Assembly (NCBI GenBank): GCA_014859605.1
Contig: JACUTW010000018.1
Coordinates: forward strand, 1 to 38,260
Length of the DNA: 38,260 nt
Direction: 5' to 3'
Origin: Desulfuromonadales bacterium
GTDB lineage: Bacteria; Desulfobacterota; Desulfuromonadia; Desulfuromonadales; UBA2197
Position numbers and translations under genes: made by a program. The notes under the pieces are model-generated. The model was not told the DNA's origin. It made no database searches and worked only from the letters and a program-made list of their open reading frames with translations. How positions within the stretch are numbered: position 1 is the first letter of the stretch; each line of letters opens with the position of its first letter. Below, piece by piece: positions 24,060 through 32,315 of this stretch.

Positions 24060-25993
24060 TGATGCGGATTAAAATTGTTATCTTGTTGCTCCTACTGCTG
24101 AGCGCACTTTCCCCTACCCCGGCCCGCGCCTTCGTTGCCTTATGCTATCACGATGTGCAGGACGTAGTGGACGATCCCGACGGCATGGCGGTATCGCGTG
24201 ATAACCTCGTTGCCCATTTCAGCTGGCTGCGCGAGAACGGCTATACGCCGGTGAGCATCGATGCTTTGCTGGCGGCGCAGCGTGGCGAGCGGCCCTTGCC
24301 GGACAAAGCGGTGCTGCTGACTTTTGATGACGGCTATACGAGTTTTTATACCAAGGTCCTTCCCTTGCTCAAAGCCTTCAATTACCCGGCCGTTCTGGCC
24401 CTGGTCGGCAGCTGGCTCGAAGTCCCGGCGACGGGGCAGGTCGCCTACGGTGACTCTCTGGTGCCACGCGAGCGCTTCATGAACTGGGAACAGATTCGCG
24501 AGGTCGCCGCCTCGGGCCTGGTGGAAATCAGTTCACACAGCTACGACCTGCACCGTGGTATTCCGGCCAATCCCCAGGGCAACGTTCAGCCGGCCATGAC
24601 CACGCGGCGCTATGACGCCGCCAGCGGTCGTTATGAAATGGACGAAGTCTACTTAAAGCGTCTGCGCGCTGATTTAGCACGGAACTCCGCCTTGCTCCAG
24701 AAGCAGCTTGGCAATAAGCCGCGCGTCATGGTCTGGCCTTACGGTGAATACAATCGCCACGCGCAGGAATTGGCTATGGAAGCCGGTATGCCCATCACCC
24801 TCACCCTGGATGTGGGCAAGAACAATCCTCAAGAGCTCGGCGCAGTGCGTCGGGTGCTGATTCTTGACAACCCGCCGCTCGCCGACTTTGTCTGGCAGAT
24901 GCGTAATCCCCAGTGGCAAAGGCCGCGGCCGATCCGGGTCGTGCATGTCGATCTTGACTATGTGTACGACTCCGATCCCTCGCAGCAAGAAACCAACCTT
25001 GGCCTGCTGCTTGACCGTATTCAGAAACTCGGCGTCAACACTGTCTATCTACAGGCCTTTGCCGATCCTGACGGCGACGGAGTGGCTGATGCCCTCTATT
25101 TCCCCAACCGTCATCTCCCCCTGCGCGCCGATCTCTTCAACCGCGTGGCCTGGCAGTTGCGGGTGCGTACCGGGGTGCAGGTTTATGCCTGGATGCCGGT
25201 TCTAGCCTTCACCCTCGGCGATGAAGCCGATCAGGTGCTGGCCTGGGCTGCGGACAACAGGGTGGCGCCCGATCCTCACCAGTATCGCCGCCTGTCGCCT
25301 TTTTCACCGCGCGCCAGACAATTGGCCTCAGAGCTTTACGAAGATCTGGCCAAGCATGCCGCCTTTGCCGGGGTGCTGTTTCACGACGATGCATTGCTCT
25401 CTGATTTCGAGGATGCAAACCCTGCCGCCCTGACCGCTTATCAGGCGGCCGGACTGCCCGGCGACATCGGCGCCATCCGTACCGATGAGGCGCACAAACG
25501 CGTCTGGACGCGTTTGAAAAGTGAGGCGTTGCATGATTTTACCGCCCATCTCGCCGAGCGGGTGCGCACCTGGCGGCCCGCCGTCAAGACGGCGCGAAAT
25601 CTCTATGCCCGTCCGGTGCTGGAAAGGGACAGCGAGGCCTGGTTCGCCCAGAGCCTGCCGCGTTTTCTTGAGAAGTATGATTACACCGCCGTCATGGCCA
25701 TGCCCTACATGGAAGGAGCTGAAGATCCCGATATCTGGCTGCGCACCATCGTCCAGAGCGTCGCCGAGGTCCCCGGCGGCTTGGACAAGACGGTCTTTGA
25801 GCTGCAAAGCGTCGACTGGCGCAAGAATAACGAAGCCATCCCCGGCAGCTTTCTGGCGCGGCAGATGCGTCTGCTGGCTCGCGAGGGCGCCCGACATTAC
25901 GGTTATTATCCCGACAATTTCTTCCACAACCAGCCGCGGGCGGAGGATTTGATGCCGATCATGTCCTTGCGCACCTACCCCTATCTGCCATGA
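24059..25993 (+). CDS. pgaB: PNAG N-deacetylase / glycoside hydrolase PgaB
   Basis: 644 aa from ATG 24059, which shares one base with the pgaA stop (TGATG). Signal peptide MMRIKIVILLLLLLSALSPT plus PARA, with no lipobox Cys, so unlike E. coli PgaB it may be a soluble periplasmic protein. The deacetylase domain (about 25-280) has YHDV (H31, D32), TFDDGY (D90, D91) and SSHSYDLH (H160, H165) as metal and catalytic residues. The C-terminal domain (about 290-644) has VDLDYVYDSDPSQQETN, TVYLQAFADPDGDGVADA and FHDDALLSDFED, as in PgaB hydrolase domains. It deacetylates PNAG so that PgaA can export it. Confidence 0.95.
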   Translation: MMRIKIVILLLLLLSALSPTPARAFVALCYHDVQDVVDDPDGMAVSRDNLVAHFSWLRENGYTPVSIDALLAAQRGERPLPDKAVLLTFDDGYTSFYTKVLPLLKAFNYPAVLALVGSWLEVPATGQVAYGDSLVPRERFMNWEQIREVAASGLVEISSHSYDLHRGIPANPQGNVQPAMTTRRYDAASGRYEMDEVYLKRLRADLARNSALLQKQLGNKPRVMVWPYGEYNRHAQELAMEAGMPITLTLDVGKNNPQELGAVRRVLILDNPPLADFVWQMRNPQWQRPRPIRVVHVDLDYVYDSDPSQQETNLGLLLDRIQKLGVNTVYLQAFADPDGDGVADALYFPNRHLPLRADLFNRVAWQLRVRTGVQVYAWMPVLAFTLGDEADQVLAWAADNRVAPDPHQYRRLSPFSPRARQLASELYEDLAKHAAFAGVLFHDDALLSDFEDANPAALTAYQAAGLPGDIGAIRTDEAHKRVWTRLKSEALHDFTAHLAERVRTWRPAVKTARNLYARPVLERDSEAWFAQSLPRFLEKYDYTAVMAMPYMEGAEDPDIWLRTIVQSVAEVPGGLDKTVFELQSVDWRKNNEAIPGSFLARQMRLLAREGARHYGYYPDNFFHNQPRAEDLMPIMSLRTYPYLP

Positions 25994-27276
25994 TGCTCAC
26001 CTATCTCGAACAGGTCCGAGGCGCGCTACTGCCCTTTTTATTTTTCTATCCGCTGTTCATGGCCTATTTTTGGATGATCGGCGCGATTTATTACTATTGG
26101 CGCCACGAGCGCAACCAGGGCGGCTACCAGAACGAACCCAAACTACGCGAATATCCCGGCGTGTCTCTAGTGGTTCCCTGCCACAACGAGGGCGACAACG
26201 TGCGCGAAACGATTGCCGCCCTCCTCAACCAGACCTATCCCGACTTCGACATCATCGCCGTCAATGACGGCAGCAATGACGACACGGGGTCAATCCTCGA
26301 CGAGTTGGCCGAGCAGCATCCGCGCCTGCGCGTGCTGCACTTCACCCAGAATCAGGGCAAGGCCATGGGGCTGCGCATGGCGGCCCTGTCGTCACCCCAC
26401 GAGTTTTTAATCTGCATCGACGGTGACGCCTTGCTCGATCCTCACGCCACCACCTGGATCATGAGTCACTTCGTCAACGGCGCGCGGGTCGGCGCAGTGA
26501 CCGGCAATCCGCGCATCCGCAACCGCTCGACTTTGCTCGGCAAGGTGCAGGTCGGCGAATTTTCGGCGATCATCGGCATGATCAAGCGCGCCCAGCGCAT
26601 CTACGGACGCGTCTTTACTGTTTCGGGAGTGGTATCTGGTTTTCGTAAATCGGCACTGCACGAGGTGGGCTTCTGGAGCCTCGACAAGGTGACCGAGGAT
26701 ATCGACATCAGCTGGAAACTTCAGCTCAATTACCAGGACATCCGCTTTGAGCCCAACGCCCTGTGCTGGATTCTCATGCCCGAGACACTGCGCGGTCTGT
26801 GGAAGCAGCGTCTGCGTTGGGCGCAGGGCGGCTACGAGGTGCTGTTCGCCAATCTCGGCGGCCTGTTCAACTGGAAAAAGCGGCGCATGTGGCCGGTGGT
26901 TCTCGAATTCGCCGTCAGTGTCATCTGGAGCTACAGCATGCTGGCAGTGGCGGGGCTCTGGATCCTGAGTTTTTTCATGCCCCTGCCCGAATATCTGGAA
27001 CTGCCTTCCATGTTGCCGCATTGGCCCGGGGTGGTGCTTGGACTGACCTGTCTGCTGCAATTCGCGGTGAGCTTGGGTATTGATTCACGCTACGAGCAGG
27101 GATTGGGACGCAGCTATTACTGGATGATCTGGTATCCCCTGGCTTTCTGGTTGATCAATCTGTTCGCCTCCATCGTCGGGCTGCCCAAAGCCCTGTTCAA
27201 ACCCCGTGGACGCCGCGCCACCTGGGTCAGTCCCGATCGCGGCGTCGCTCAAAGCGAAGAAGGAGTCGCCCCATGA
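25990..27276 (+). CDS. pgaC: Poly-N-acetylglucosamine synthase PgaC (GT2)
   Basis: 428 aa; ATG 25990 overlaps the pgaB stop by 4 nt (ATGA). A membrane segment (about 13-36) precedes the GT2 domain: SLVVPCHNEGDNV, AVNDGSNDDTG (D93), CIDGDALLD (DGD 144-146), VTEDIDISWK with the catalytic-base Asp, and QRLRWAQGG (QxxRW). Three or more C-terminal membrane segments follow (AVSVIWSYSMLAVAGLWILS; GVVLGLTCLLQFAVSLG; PLAFWLINLFASIVGLP). It polymerises UDP-GlcNAc and needs PgaD. In E. coli PgaCD is activated by c-di-GMP; no c-di-GMP enzyme is encoded nearby. Confidence 0.96.
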   Translation: MMLTYLEQVRGALLPFLFFYPLFMAYFWMIGAIYYYWRHERNQGGYQNEPKLREYPGVSLVVPCHNEGDNVRETIAALLNQTYPDFDIIAVNDGSNDDTGSILDELAEQHPRLRVLHFTQNQGKAMGLRMAALSSPHEFLICIDGDALLDPHATTWIMSHFVNGARVGAVTGNPRIRNRSTLLGKVQVGEFSAIIGMIKRAQRIYGRVFTVSGVVSGFRKSALHEVGFWSLDKVTEDIDISWKLQLNYQDIRFEPNALCWILMPETLRGLWKQRLRWAQGGYEVLFANLGGLFNWKKRRMWPVVLEFAVSVIWSYSMLAVAGLWILSFFMPLPEYLELPSMLPHWPGVVLGLTCLLQFAVSLGIDSRYEQGLGRSYYWMIWYPLAFWLINLFASIVGLPKALFKPRGRRATWVSPDRGVAQSEEGVAP

Positions 27277-27713
27277 AGTCGCCCATCATCGAAAACCCCA
27301 AGGGCGCCTCGCGATTGCAGCGCTATAGTCAGGGAGTGCTGACCGGCATATTCTGGGTGCTTCTCGGATTGCTGCTGTGGCCGCTATTCACTTTCGGCAC
27401 CTGGCTGCAAGGTAGTCATCCCGACTTCCTGACGATATTACGCTTCGATGGTCTCGGCAGTTTATTTCGCGTGCCCTTTGTGTACTTTTTAGTGGTAGCG
27501 CTCATCGGGGTGGTATTGATCGGGTGGTCCAGCTACAATCTGCTGCGCTTTCGCCATAACGAGCGGCGTACACGGCAGCCCGATGCCTTGACGCCGGCGC
27601 AACTGGCGGGATTTTTCGGCGTGGAGGAGGAGCAGGTGCGGCACTGGCAGACCAGTCGCCGCATCGTCATGAGCCATGATGAGCAGGGTCGGCCGAGGCC
27701 GGAAGAGGGCTGA
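27273..27713 (+). CDS. pgaD: PNAG biosynthesis accessory protein PgaD
   Basis: 146 aa; the start overlaps the pgaC stop by 4 nt. Two membrane segments (about 22-48, VLTGIFWVLLGLLLWPLFTF; about 68-92, VPFVYFLVVALIGVVLIGW) are followed by a cytoplasmic tail with LTPAQLAGFFGVEEEQVRHW and IVMSHDEQG, the usual PgaD layout. It stabilises and activates PgaC and helps form the c-di-GMP-binding site in E. coli. It completes a four-gene pgaABCD operon. A 52-nt gap with no convincing terminator separates it from the convergent rlmD. Confidence 0.9.
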   Translation: MKSPIIENPKGASRLQRYSQGVLTGIFWVLLGLLLWPLFTFGTWLQGSHPDFLTILRFDGLGSLFRVPFVYFLVVALIGVVLIGWSSYNLLRFRHNERRTRQPDALTPAQLAGFFGVEEEQVRHWQTSRRIVMSHDEQGRPRPEEG

Positions 27714-27765
27714 GGTTCACGGCGCCCCGGTCGAAACTGAAGACAGGATCAAACCATGCCGGGGA

Positions 27766-29052
27766 TCAGTTGCGGGCGAGGACGACCAAACTTTCGATGT
27801 GATGGGTCTGTGGGAAGAAGTCGAAGGGTTGCGCTGAGTCGCAGTGATAACCGTGCTGCAGGAGGGTCTTGAGATCGCGAGCCTGGGTGGCTGGGTCGCA
27901 GGAGATGTAGAGGATGCGCGGCGGAGCAAGGTCGATGAGTTCGCGGCAGACATCGCTTGCACCCTCCCGCGGCGGATCGAGGACAACGAGATCGAAGGGT
28001 AGATTCTGACTGTAAGCGCGCAGGGCGCCAGCCGCCGGACGGGCATAAAAGCGGGCATTTTTCAGGCCGTTTTGCCGGGCGTTGCTTTTGGCCTGAGCGA
28101 TCGACGGTGCATAATTCTCGACCCCGACGACTTCGGCACAGCGCCGCGCCAGAGGGAGTGAGAAATTTCCCATACCACAATAAAGATCGAGAACCCGCTC
28201 TGTCCCTTGTAACTCTGCAGCGCTGAGCACAGCGTTGAGCAGAGCACGATTCTGCTCCAGATTGATCTGGGAAAATCCTCCCGCCTTGTACGCCAACGCC
28301 AATGGCGGCGTGTCGCAGCTGATGACCAGATCCTCCTCACCGCAAATGTGTTGTATCCCTCCCTGACGATCCCCCTGCACAAAGAGCGCAAAATCCTCCT
28401 GGAGAGCCAGGGGGCGCAGCAACTTTGCGACTGCAGCGGCGGCGTTGTTGCGGGCATGGATGGCCAGCCGGACCTTGCCGCGATCGTCGATACCAACGTC
28501 GATCTGGGGGATGTGGGCCGCGACAGCGGTTCCGTCAATTTCCGCCTGCAGTAAGGGAATCAAGCGATTCACCGCGGCCGGCAGCAAGGGGCAGCTGTCG
28601 ATTTCTGCGACGCTGTGACTTCCTCTGCGGAAAAATCCGAGAGCGAAACCTTTACTGCTCTGGCAACATTTGATCTGGGCGCGACTGCGATAGGCGTACG
28701 CTTGCGGGGCTGTGACAATCGACAAGATCTTCTCTGCGGGTATTCCGGCCTGGCGCTGTAAAAGATCGCGATAGATCGTTTCCTTCCACTTTGCCTGCTC
28801 GCGATAAGGCAGAAATTGCCACTGACAACCGCCGCAGACCCCGAAAACCGGACAGGGCGGAGTGATCCGCTCTGCGGCCGGCTGGAGGATTTCGACCAAC
28901 TCGGCTTCGGCCCAGCGCCCCTTGTCGCGGACAATGCGACAGCGAATCTGATCGCCGGGCGCGGTCAGGGGGACAAAGATCGCTTTGCCGTCGAGGCGGC
29001 CGATACCGTTGCCGCCAAAGACGAGGCTCTCAATGGTCAATTCGACTATCAA
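27766..29052 (-). CDS. rlmD: 23S rRNA (uracil-C5)-methyltransferase RlmD (RumA family)
   Basis: 428 aa. An N-terminal TRAM domain (about 1-56) is followed by four Cys for a [4Fe-4S] cluster, C67, C73, C76 (CPVFGVCGGC) and C154, in the spacing of E. coli RumA. The SAM-binding motif is VLDLYCGMGNFSLPLA (about 287-302), then LDPPREG (359-365), the nucleophile C385 in YISCDPATQARDL, and the base glutamate in HHIESL near the end. It methylates U1939-type uridine of 23S rRNA; another uridine in 23S rRNA or tRNA is possible for this family. It overlaps the upstream 145-aa gene by 4 nt and is last in the arsR-led run. Confidence 0.93.
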   Translation of the reverse strand: MIVELTIESLVFGGNGIGRLDGKAIFVPLTAPGDQIRCRIVRDKGRWAEAELVEILQPAAERITPPCPVFGVCGGCQWQFLPYREQAKWKETIYRDLLQRQAGIPAEKILSIVTAPQAYAYRSRAQIKCCQSSKGFALGFFRRGSHSVAEIDSCPLLPAAVNRLIPLLQAEIDGTAVAAHIPQIDVGIDDRGKVRLAIHARNNAAAAVAKLLRPLALQEDFALFVQGDRQGGIQHICGEEDLVISCDTPPLALAYKAGGFSQINLEQNRALLNAVLSAAELQGTERVLDLYCGMGNFSLPLARRCAEVVGVENYAPSIAQAKSNARQNGLKNARFYARPAAGALRAYSQNLPFDLVVLDPPREGASDVCRELIDLAPPRILYISCDPATQARDLKTLLQHGYHCDSAQPFDFFPQTHHIESLVVLARN

Positions 29053-29486
29053 CGCATCCTCAGAATCGTCGACGCCGACGGTTTGTTGGCTAATTCAGCA
29101 CGAAGGAGGCGCTGGGGGACTTCCGGACGACTGAGATAACTCTCTACTTCGGTTTGATAACTGGCGACCAGTTCTGCCCGCAGCGCATCGACACGACTGC
29201 CCGGAACCCCCATCCGCTCCAGAACCTTGTTGGTCGTCAGTTTTGCGCCAAAACGCTTCTTAGCGGCGATCAGGAGTTCGGGGTCGGTCAAGAGTTCGTT
29301 GCTGAGGTTCAATTCGATCTCAACGACAATGCGCAGGCGGTGATAATCCCCGAAATAGCGATTACTTTGATCAAAAAAGCGCAGGTACAAACCGTTCGTC
29401 AGTCTCTCTTCGGCAAAAGGAGGAGCCGCAACAGACGTGGCAGTTGATACGGTGGGTTGTTGTGGATTAACGGGAGGGAGGAGCAT
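29049..29486 (-). CDS. Conserved-looking protein of unknown function (145 aa)
   Basis: I do not recognise the family. It is overlapped on both sides, by 1 nt with trmJ upstream (TAATG) and by 4 nt with rlmD downstream, which strongly supports it as coding. The product is soluble: a Pro/Thr/Ala-rich start, then RLTNGLYLRFFDQSNRYFGD and HRLRIVVEIELNLSNELLTD, which look beta-stranded. A helical C-terminal half follows (AAKKRFGAKLTTNKVLERMG, VDALRAELVASYQTEVESYL). No catalytic motif or metal site is visible. Its fixed place between two RNA methyltransferase genes hints at RNA- or translation-related work, but that rests on context only. Confidence 0.75.
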   Translation of the reverse strand: MLLPPVNPQQPTVSTATSVAAPPFAEERLTNGLYLRFFDQSNRYFGDYHRLRIVVEIELNLSNELLTDPELLIAAKKRFGAKLTTNKVLERMGVPGSRVDALRAELVASYQTEVESYLSRPEVPQRLLRAELANKPSASTILRMR

Positions 29487-30259
29487 TATTTCTTCTCTTT
29501 CTCTTTACGGCGCTCGTTCTCGATCCAGTCGAGGCGGCTCCAGAGTCCCTGCAAAATACGGACATCCCGTTCATTGAGACCGGCGCGGCTGAAGATGCGG
29601 CGGAAGGTGCGGAGGATATGCTCGGGATTCTGCGGGTCAAGGTAACCGATCTCGAGGAGGCTCTGGCGCATGTGACTGTACATCGCCTCAATGGCGGCAG
29701 AAGGGGCACTTTTGCGGCGCCGTTCCCGCACTTTCCCGGCGGCTTCCGCGCCGGCCTGGCCGACTTCATAAAGACAGACGGCGACCGCCTGGGCGAGATT
29801 CATCGACGGCAGTTCATCGCTGGTGGGAATGGTGAGAAAACGCTGACAGAGATCGAGTTCGCTGGTGTGGAGGCCGCGATCTTCGCGACCGAAGACCAGA
29901 GCGGTCGAAGCCGATGCTGCCGCCGTCAGGATCTCCCGTCCGGCATCGTTGGGGTGAATAAAATCCTCGCGGTATTTTCCGAAGCGGCGGGTGGTACCGA
30001 TGGCGAGGCTGCAGCCGGCCAAGGCATCAGGGAGGGAGAGATAGACCCGCGCTTGCTCCAGAAGGGGGGCAGCCCGCACCGCCATGCGCCGCGCTTCTTC
30101 GCCGAGGTGGTCGGTCTGGGGATTGACCAGGCGGAGATCAGACAGGCCGAAGTTCATCATCACCCGACAGACCGAACCGATATTGAGAGGACCTTGCGGT
30201 TCGATGAGAATGACGGCAATATTGGTTAATGGCGACGTTGGCGCGGGGGGGAGAGACAT
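29486..30259 (-). CDS. trmJ: tRNA (cytidine/uridine-2'-O)-methyltransferase TrmJ (SPOUT, TrmH family)
   Basis: 257 aa. The SPOUT core shows the three family motifs: ILIEPQGPLNIGSVCRVMMN (motif 1), ALVFGREDRGLHTSEL (motif 2) and IPTSDELPSMNLAQAVAVCL (motif 3, with the trefoil knot and SAM site). Its length and extra C-terminal helical part (about 170-257) match TrmJ rather than TrmH or TrmL. TrmJ makes the 2'-O-methyl group at position 32 of several tRNAs. AAGGA lies about 9 nt before its ATG. It follows rsmE after 12 nt and overlaps the next gene by 1 nt. Confidence 0.88.
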   Translation of the reverse strand: MSLPPAPTSPLTNIAVILIEPQGPLNIGSVCRVMMNFGLSDLRLVNPQTDHLGEEARRMAVRAAPLLEQARVYLSLPDALAGCSLAIGTTRRFGKYREDFIHPNDAGREILTAAASASTALVFGREDRGLHTSELDLCQRFLTIPTSDELPSMNLAQAVAVCLYEVGQAGAEAAGKVRERRRKSAPSAAIEAMYSHMRQSLLEIGYLDPQNPEHILRTFRRIFSRAGLNERDVRILQGLWSRLDWIENERRKEKEKK

Positions 30260-30271
30260 TGATAAGTTTCC

Positions 30272-31039
30272 TTAGTTCAAATCGCCGAGGGCGTACTGGA
30301 TGACGGTCGCGGCGCTGATCGCTGCAGTTTCGGTGCGAAGGATGCGCGGCCCGAGGGAGACCGGGAGAAATCCGTTGCGACGAGCAGTTGTGACTTCTTC
30401 AGTAGCAAAACCCCCTTCAGGGCCGATCAGCAACGCGACCGGTCGGCTCGAATGCTCGGCAACAACGCTTTTGAGCGAAGTGACCCCCTCCCCTTCATAT
30501 AACATGAGGCGAAGAGCGGTCTCCGGGGCATCGGCAAAGACGGCAGCGAAATCGAGACAGGGGCTGAGTTCGGGGATGATCGCCCGCCGGCATTGTACCG
30601 CGGCGCGGCGGAGCACTTCCGGCCAGCGGTGGGATTTTGGCTGTTTGGCATCACGCGCCGCCAGCGTCGAAGAGTGTTTTGAGACAAAAGGGACGATGCG
30701 GGTCACCCCGAGTTCGGTGAGTTTTTCGAGGATGAGTTCGAAACGCTCTTTTTCCGGCAGAGCTTGATAAACAGTCAGGCTTAAAGAACTTTCGAGGGGC
30801 CGTAAGGTGCGTTGAAAAGGAATCAGGATCCCGCCGTCTTCGTTTAGCTCCGCAAGTCGCCCCCGCCACATTCCCTCGTCGGCAGCGATCACAGTCACAA
30901 TCATGCCGCAGCGCGCCCGCCAGTGTTTTAAAGCGGTAACGACATCGAAAGAAAACGGGTATGGAACCCCGGCCTGAAGAGTTCCGGCGAGCCGGACCAG
31001 ACTCCCGGCGCCGCCGCTACTCCCGGAGACTGGTGGCAA
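30272..31039 (-). CDS. rsmE: 16S rRNA (uracil1498-N3)-methyltransferase RsmE
   Basis: 255 aa from TTG 31039. This start is chosen because AGGAGG (complement of 31046-31051) sits 6 nt upstream; an open frame continues to 31129 but deep into holC. The C-terminal SPOUT domain has LPEKERFELILEKLTELGVT, LLIGPEGGFATEEV and LGPRILRTETAAISA, the RsmE knot motifs. The N-terminal PUA-like part is divergent: the usual RRFF start is missing and MPPVSGSSGGAGSLVRL replaces it. It methylates N3 of U1498 in the 16S decoding region. It overlaps the end of holC by 23 nt, indicating coupled translation. Confidence 0.9.
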   Translation of the reverse strand: MPPVSGSSGGAGSLVRLAGTLQAGVPYPFSFDVVTALKHWRARCGMIVTVIAADEGMWRGRLAELNEDGGILIPFQRTLRPLESSLSLTVYQALPEKERFELILEKLTELGVTRIVPFVSKHSSTLAARDAKQPKSHRWPEVLRRAAVQCRRAIIPELSPCLDFAAVFADAPETALRLMLYEGEGVTSLKSVVAEHSSRPVALLIGPEGGFATEEVTTARRNGFLPVSLGPRILRTETAAISAATVIQYALGDLN

Positions 31040-31442
31040 AACCGGCCTCCTGATAAGCGCGGTAGCGCTGGCGACTTGCCGCGGTGAGATCATTGTCGTA
31101 GGTTTCGGCAAAGTCGATGACGGTGTCAAACTGGCGAAGGAAGTTCAGGGTTGCCGGCCGCCCGAGGATCACGACCCGACTGGCGTTGGCGTTGCGCTCG
31201 GCCGAAGCAATGACAATCGGTTCGCCGAGACACTCGACAGCACCGTTATCAAAGGCATGCGGCAGGAAAGAATCGCGTTTCCAGGTCCACAAAAAATGAT
31301 CGAGTTTGATCCCCTGATCGTCATCCGCAACGAGAATCAGCACCCTTTGTCCGGCATTATAGAATTCAGCTGTCAACTCAAAGAGATGACGTGCTTTTTC
31401 CGGTTTACGTAAACGAATGAATTCAGCGCGACGGAGTGTCAT
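31017..31442 (-). CDS. holC: DNA polymerase III chi subunit
   Basis: 141 aa. The HolC pattern is clear: EFIRLRKPEKARHLFELTAE, a strand-helix with GQRVLILVADDDQGIKLDHF, then LWTWKRDSFLPHAFDNGA and the late GEPIVIASAERN. Chi links the clamp loader to single-strand DNA binding protein during lagging-strand synthesis. AGGTGA lies 6 nt before ATG 31442. It starts 24 nt after the DUF3108 gene and overlaps rsmE. No holD (psi) gene is in the window. In proteobacteria holC is often next to pepA and valS; its location in an arsR-led operon is unusual. Confidence 0.9.
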   Translation of the reverse strand: MTLRRAEFIRLRKPEKARHLFELTAEFYNAGQRVLILVADDDQGIKLDHFLWTWKRDSFLPHAFDNGAVECLGEPIVIASAERNANASRVVILGRPATLNFLRQFDTVIDFAETYDNDLTAASRQRYRAYQEAGFATSLRE

Positions 31443-31466
31443 CGTTGCTCACCTGAAGATGGAAGT

Positions 31467-32315
31467 TCATCGCCGTAACTCTCCGCGTACATCCCCTATT
31501 CCTAAAACATTCTCAACAATGACCCGTTGCGGCAAAAACTTTTCATCCAGCAGTGCGTATACAGCGCCGCCACCGGTATCCAGGATTTCTGTCGGGAGGA
31601 TAATTTTGAGGAGGGTTCCGCCCCCTTTTTTCAGAAAAGAGGTCTTAGGCCAGTCGGCAGCACCGAGAACCTCAATAGTGATATTGCGTTCTCCTTTGTC
31701 CGTGAAGGTCAAGATCTCTTTGCGGACTCCGGGTTCGAGTGGCCCATCTGCTCCGATAATAAAATTAAATCCAGCAGTTAGAAAGTCAACCGGGCAAGTC
31801 TCACAGACAATCTTGCGCGGATTGTCCTCACCTGTTTGACCGGCTTTGTGGCGGGTGACGAAAATCGTCCGGGTCGCTGGTTCAAACTTGTAGCTTTTAG
31901 TCTGTTCAATGACCTCGCCCGCTCTTTTTTTGTAAATCATTGAACGGTATTCAAGGGCGACAAATCGTCCTTGCGGGGTCATCTCCATCAAGCTTTCATA
32001 ATGTTGTTTCCGATCACCTGTCAACCACGCCGCCACACCAAGGGTTTTGGCATCGAGAATCGCCCGGTAACGATTGGGAGCAGAAGGATCACGACGAAAA
32101 CTTAACTGTCCGACCGCGAGACTGTCAAACCAGAGAAAAGAGAGGTTGTAGTGACGATCAACGTCGATCAGGGACTGTAACGACGCTTTTTTTGCAACAA
32201 CCGGGAGGGATTCAGCGGCATCAACGGGGCCAGGAGTAGAAAGAAAGAGTCCTGTCACCAACAGGAGAGAAAGGCTGCAGCGATAGAAAAAAAGGATTAA
32301 ATTCATCGCGGGCAT
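31467..32315 (-). CDS. Secreted DUF3108-family protein
   Basis: 282 aa. An N-terminal signal segment (MNLILFFYRCSLSLLLVTGL then FLSTPGPVDAAE) sends it to the periplasm. The mature part is beta-rich, with LSFLWFDSLAVGQLSFRR, YRAILDAKTLGVAAWLTGDR, VALEYRSMIYKKRAGEVIEQ and a CETCP motif (two Cys in CxxC) before VDFLTAGFNF. This matches DUF3108 proteins, beta-barrel-like envelope proteins of unknown function. The CxxC could be a disulfide or a metal site. Its ATG overlaps the arsR stop by 1 nt; an ATG at 32306 is an alternative. It is the second gene of the arsR-led operon. Confidence 0.8.
   Translation of the reverse strand: MPAMNLILFFYRCSLSLLLVTGLFLSTPGPVDAAESLPVVAKKASLQSLIDVDRHYNLSFLWFDSLAVGQLSFRRDPSAPNRYRAILDAKTLGVAAWLTGDRKQHYESLMEMTPQGRFVALEYRSMIYKKRAGEVIEQTKSYKFEPATRTIFVTRHKAGQTGEDNPRKIVCETCPVDFLTAGFNFIIGADGPLEPGVRKEILTFTDKGERNITIEVLGAADWPKTSFLKKGGGTLLKIILPTEILDTGGGAVYALLDEKFLPQRVIVENVLGIGDVRGELRR

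Noticed and set aside
27725-27764. CCCCGG/CCGGGG inverted repeat between pgaD and rlmD as a terminator
   Set aside because: Stem of 6 bp, loop of 28 nt and no T-tract; too weak to call.
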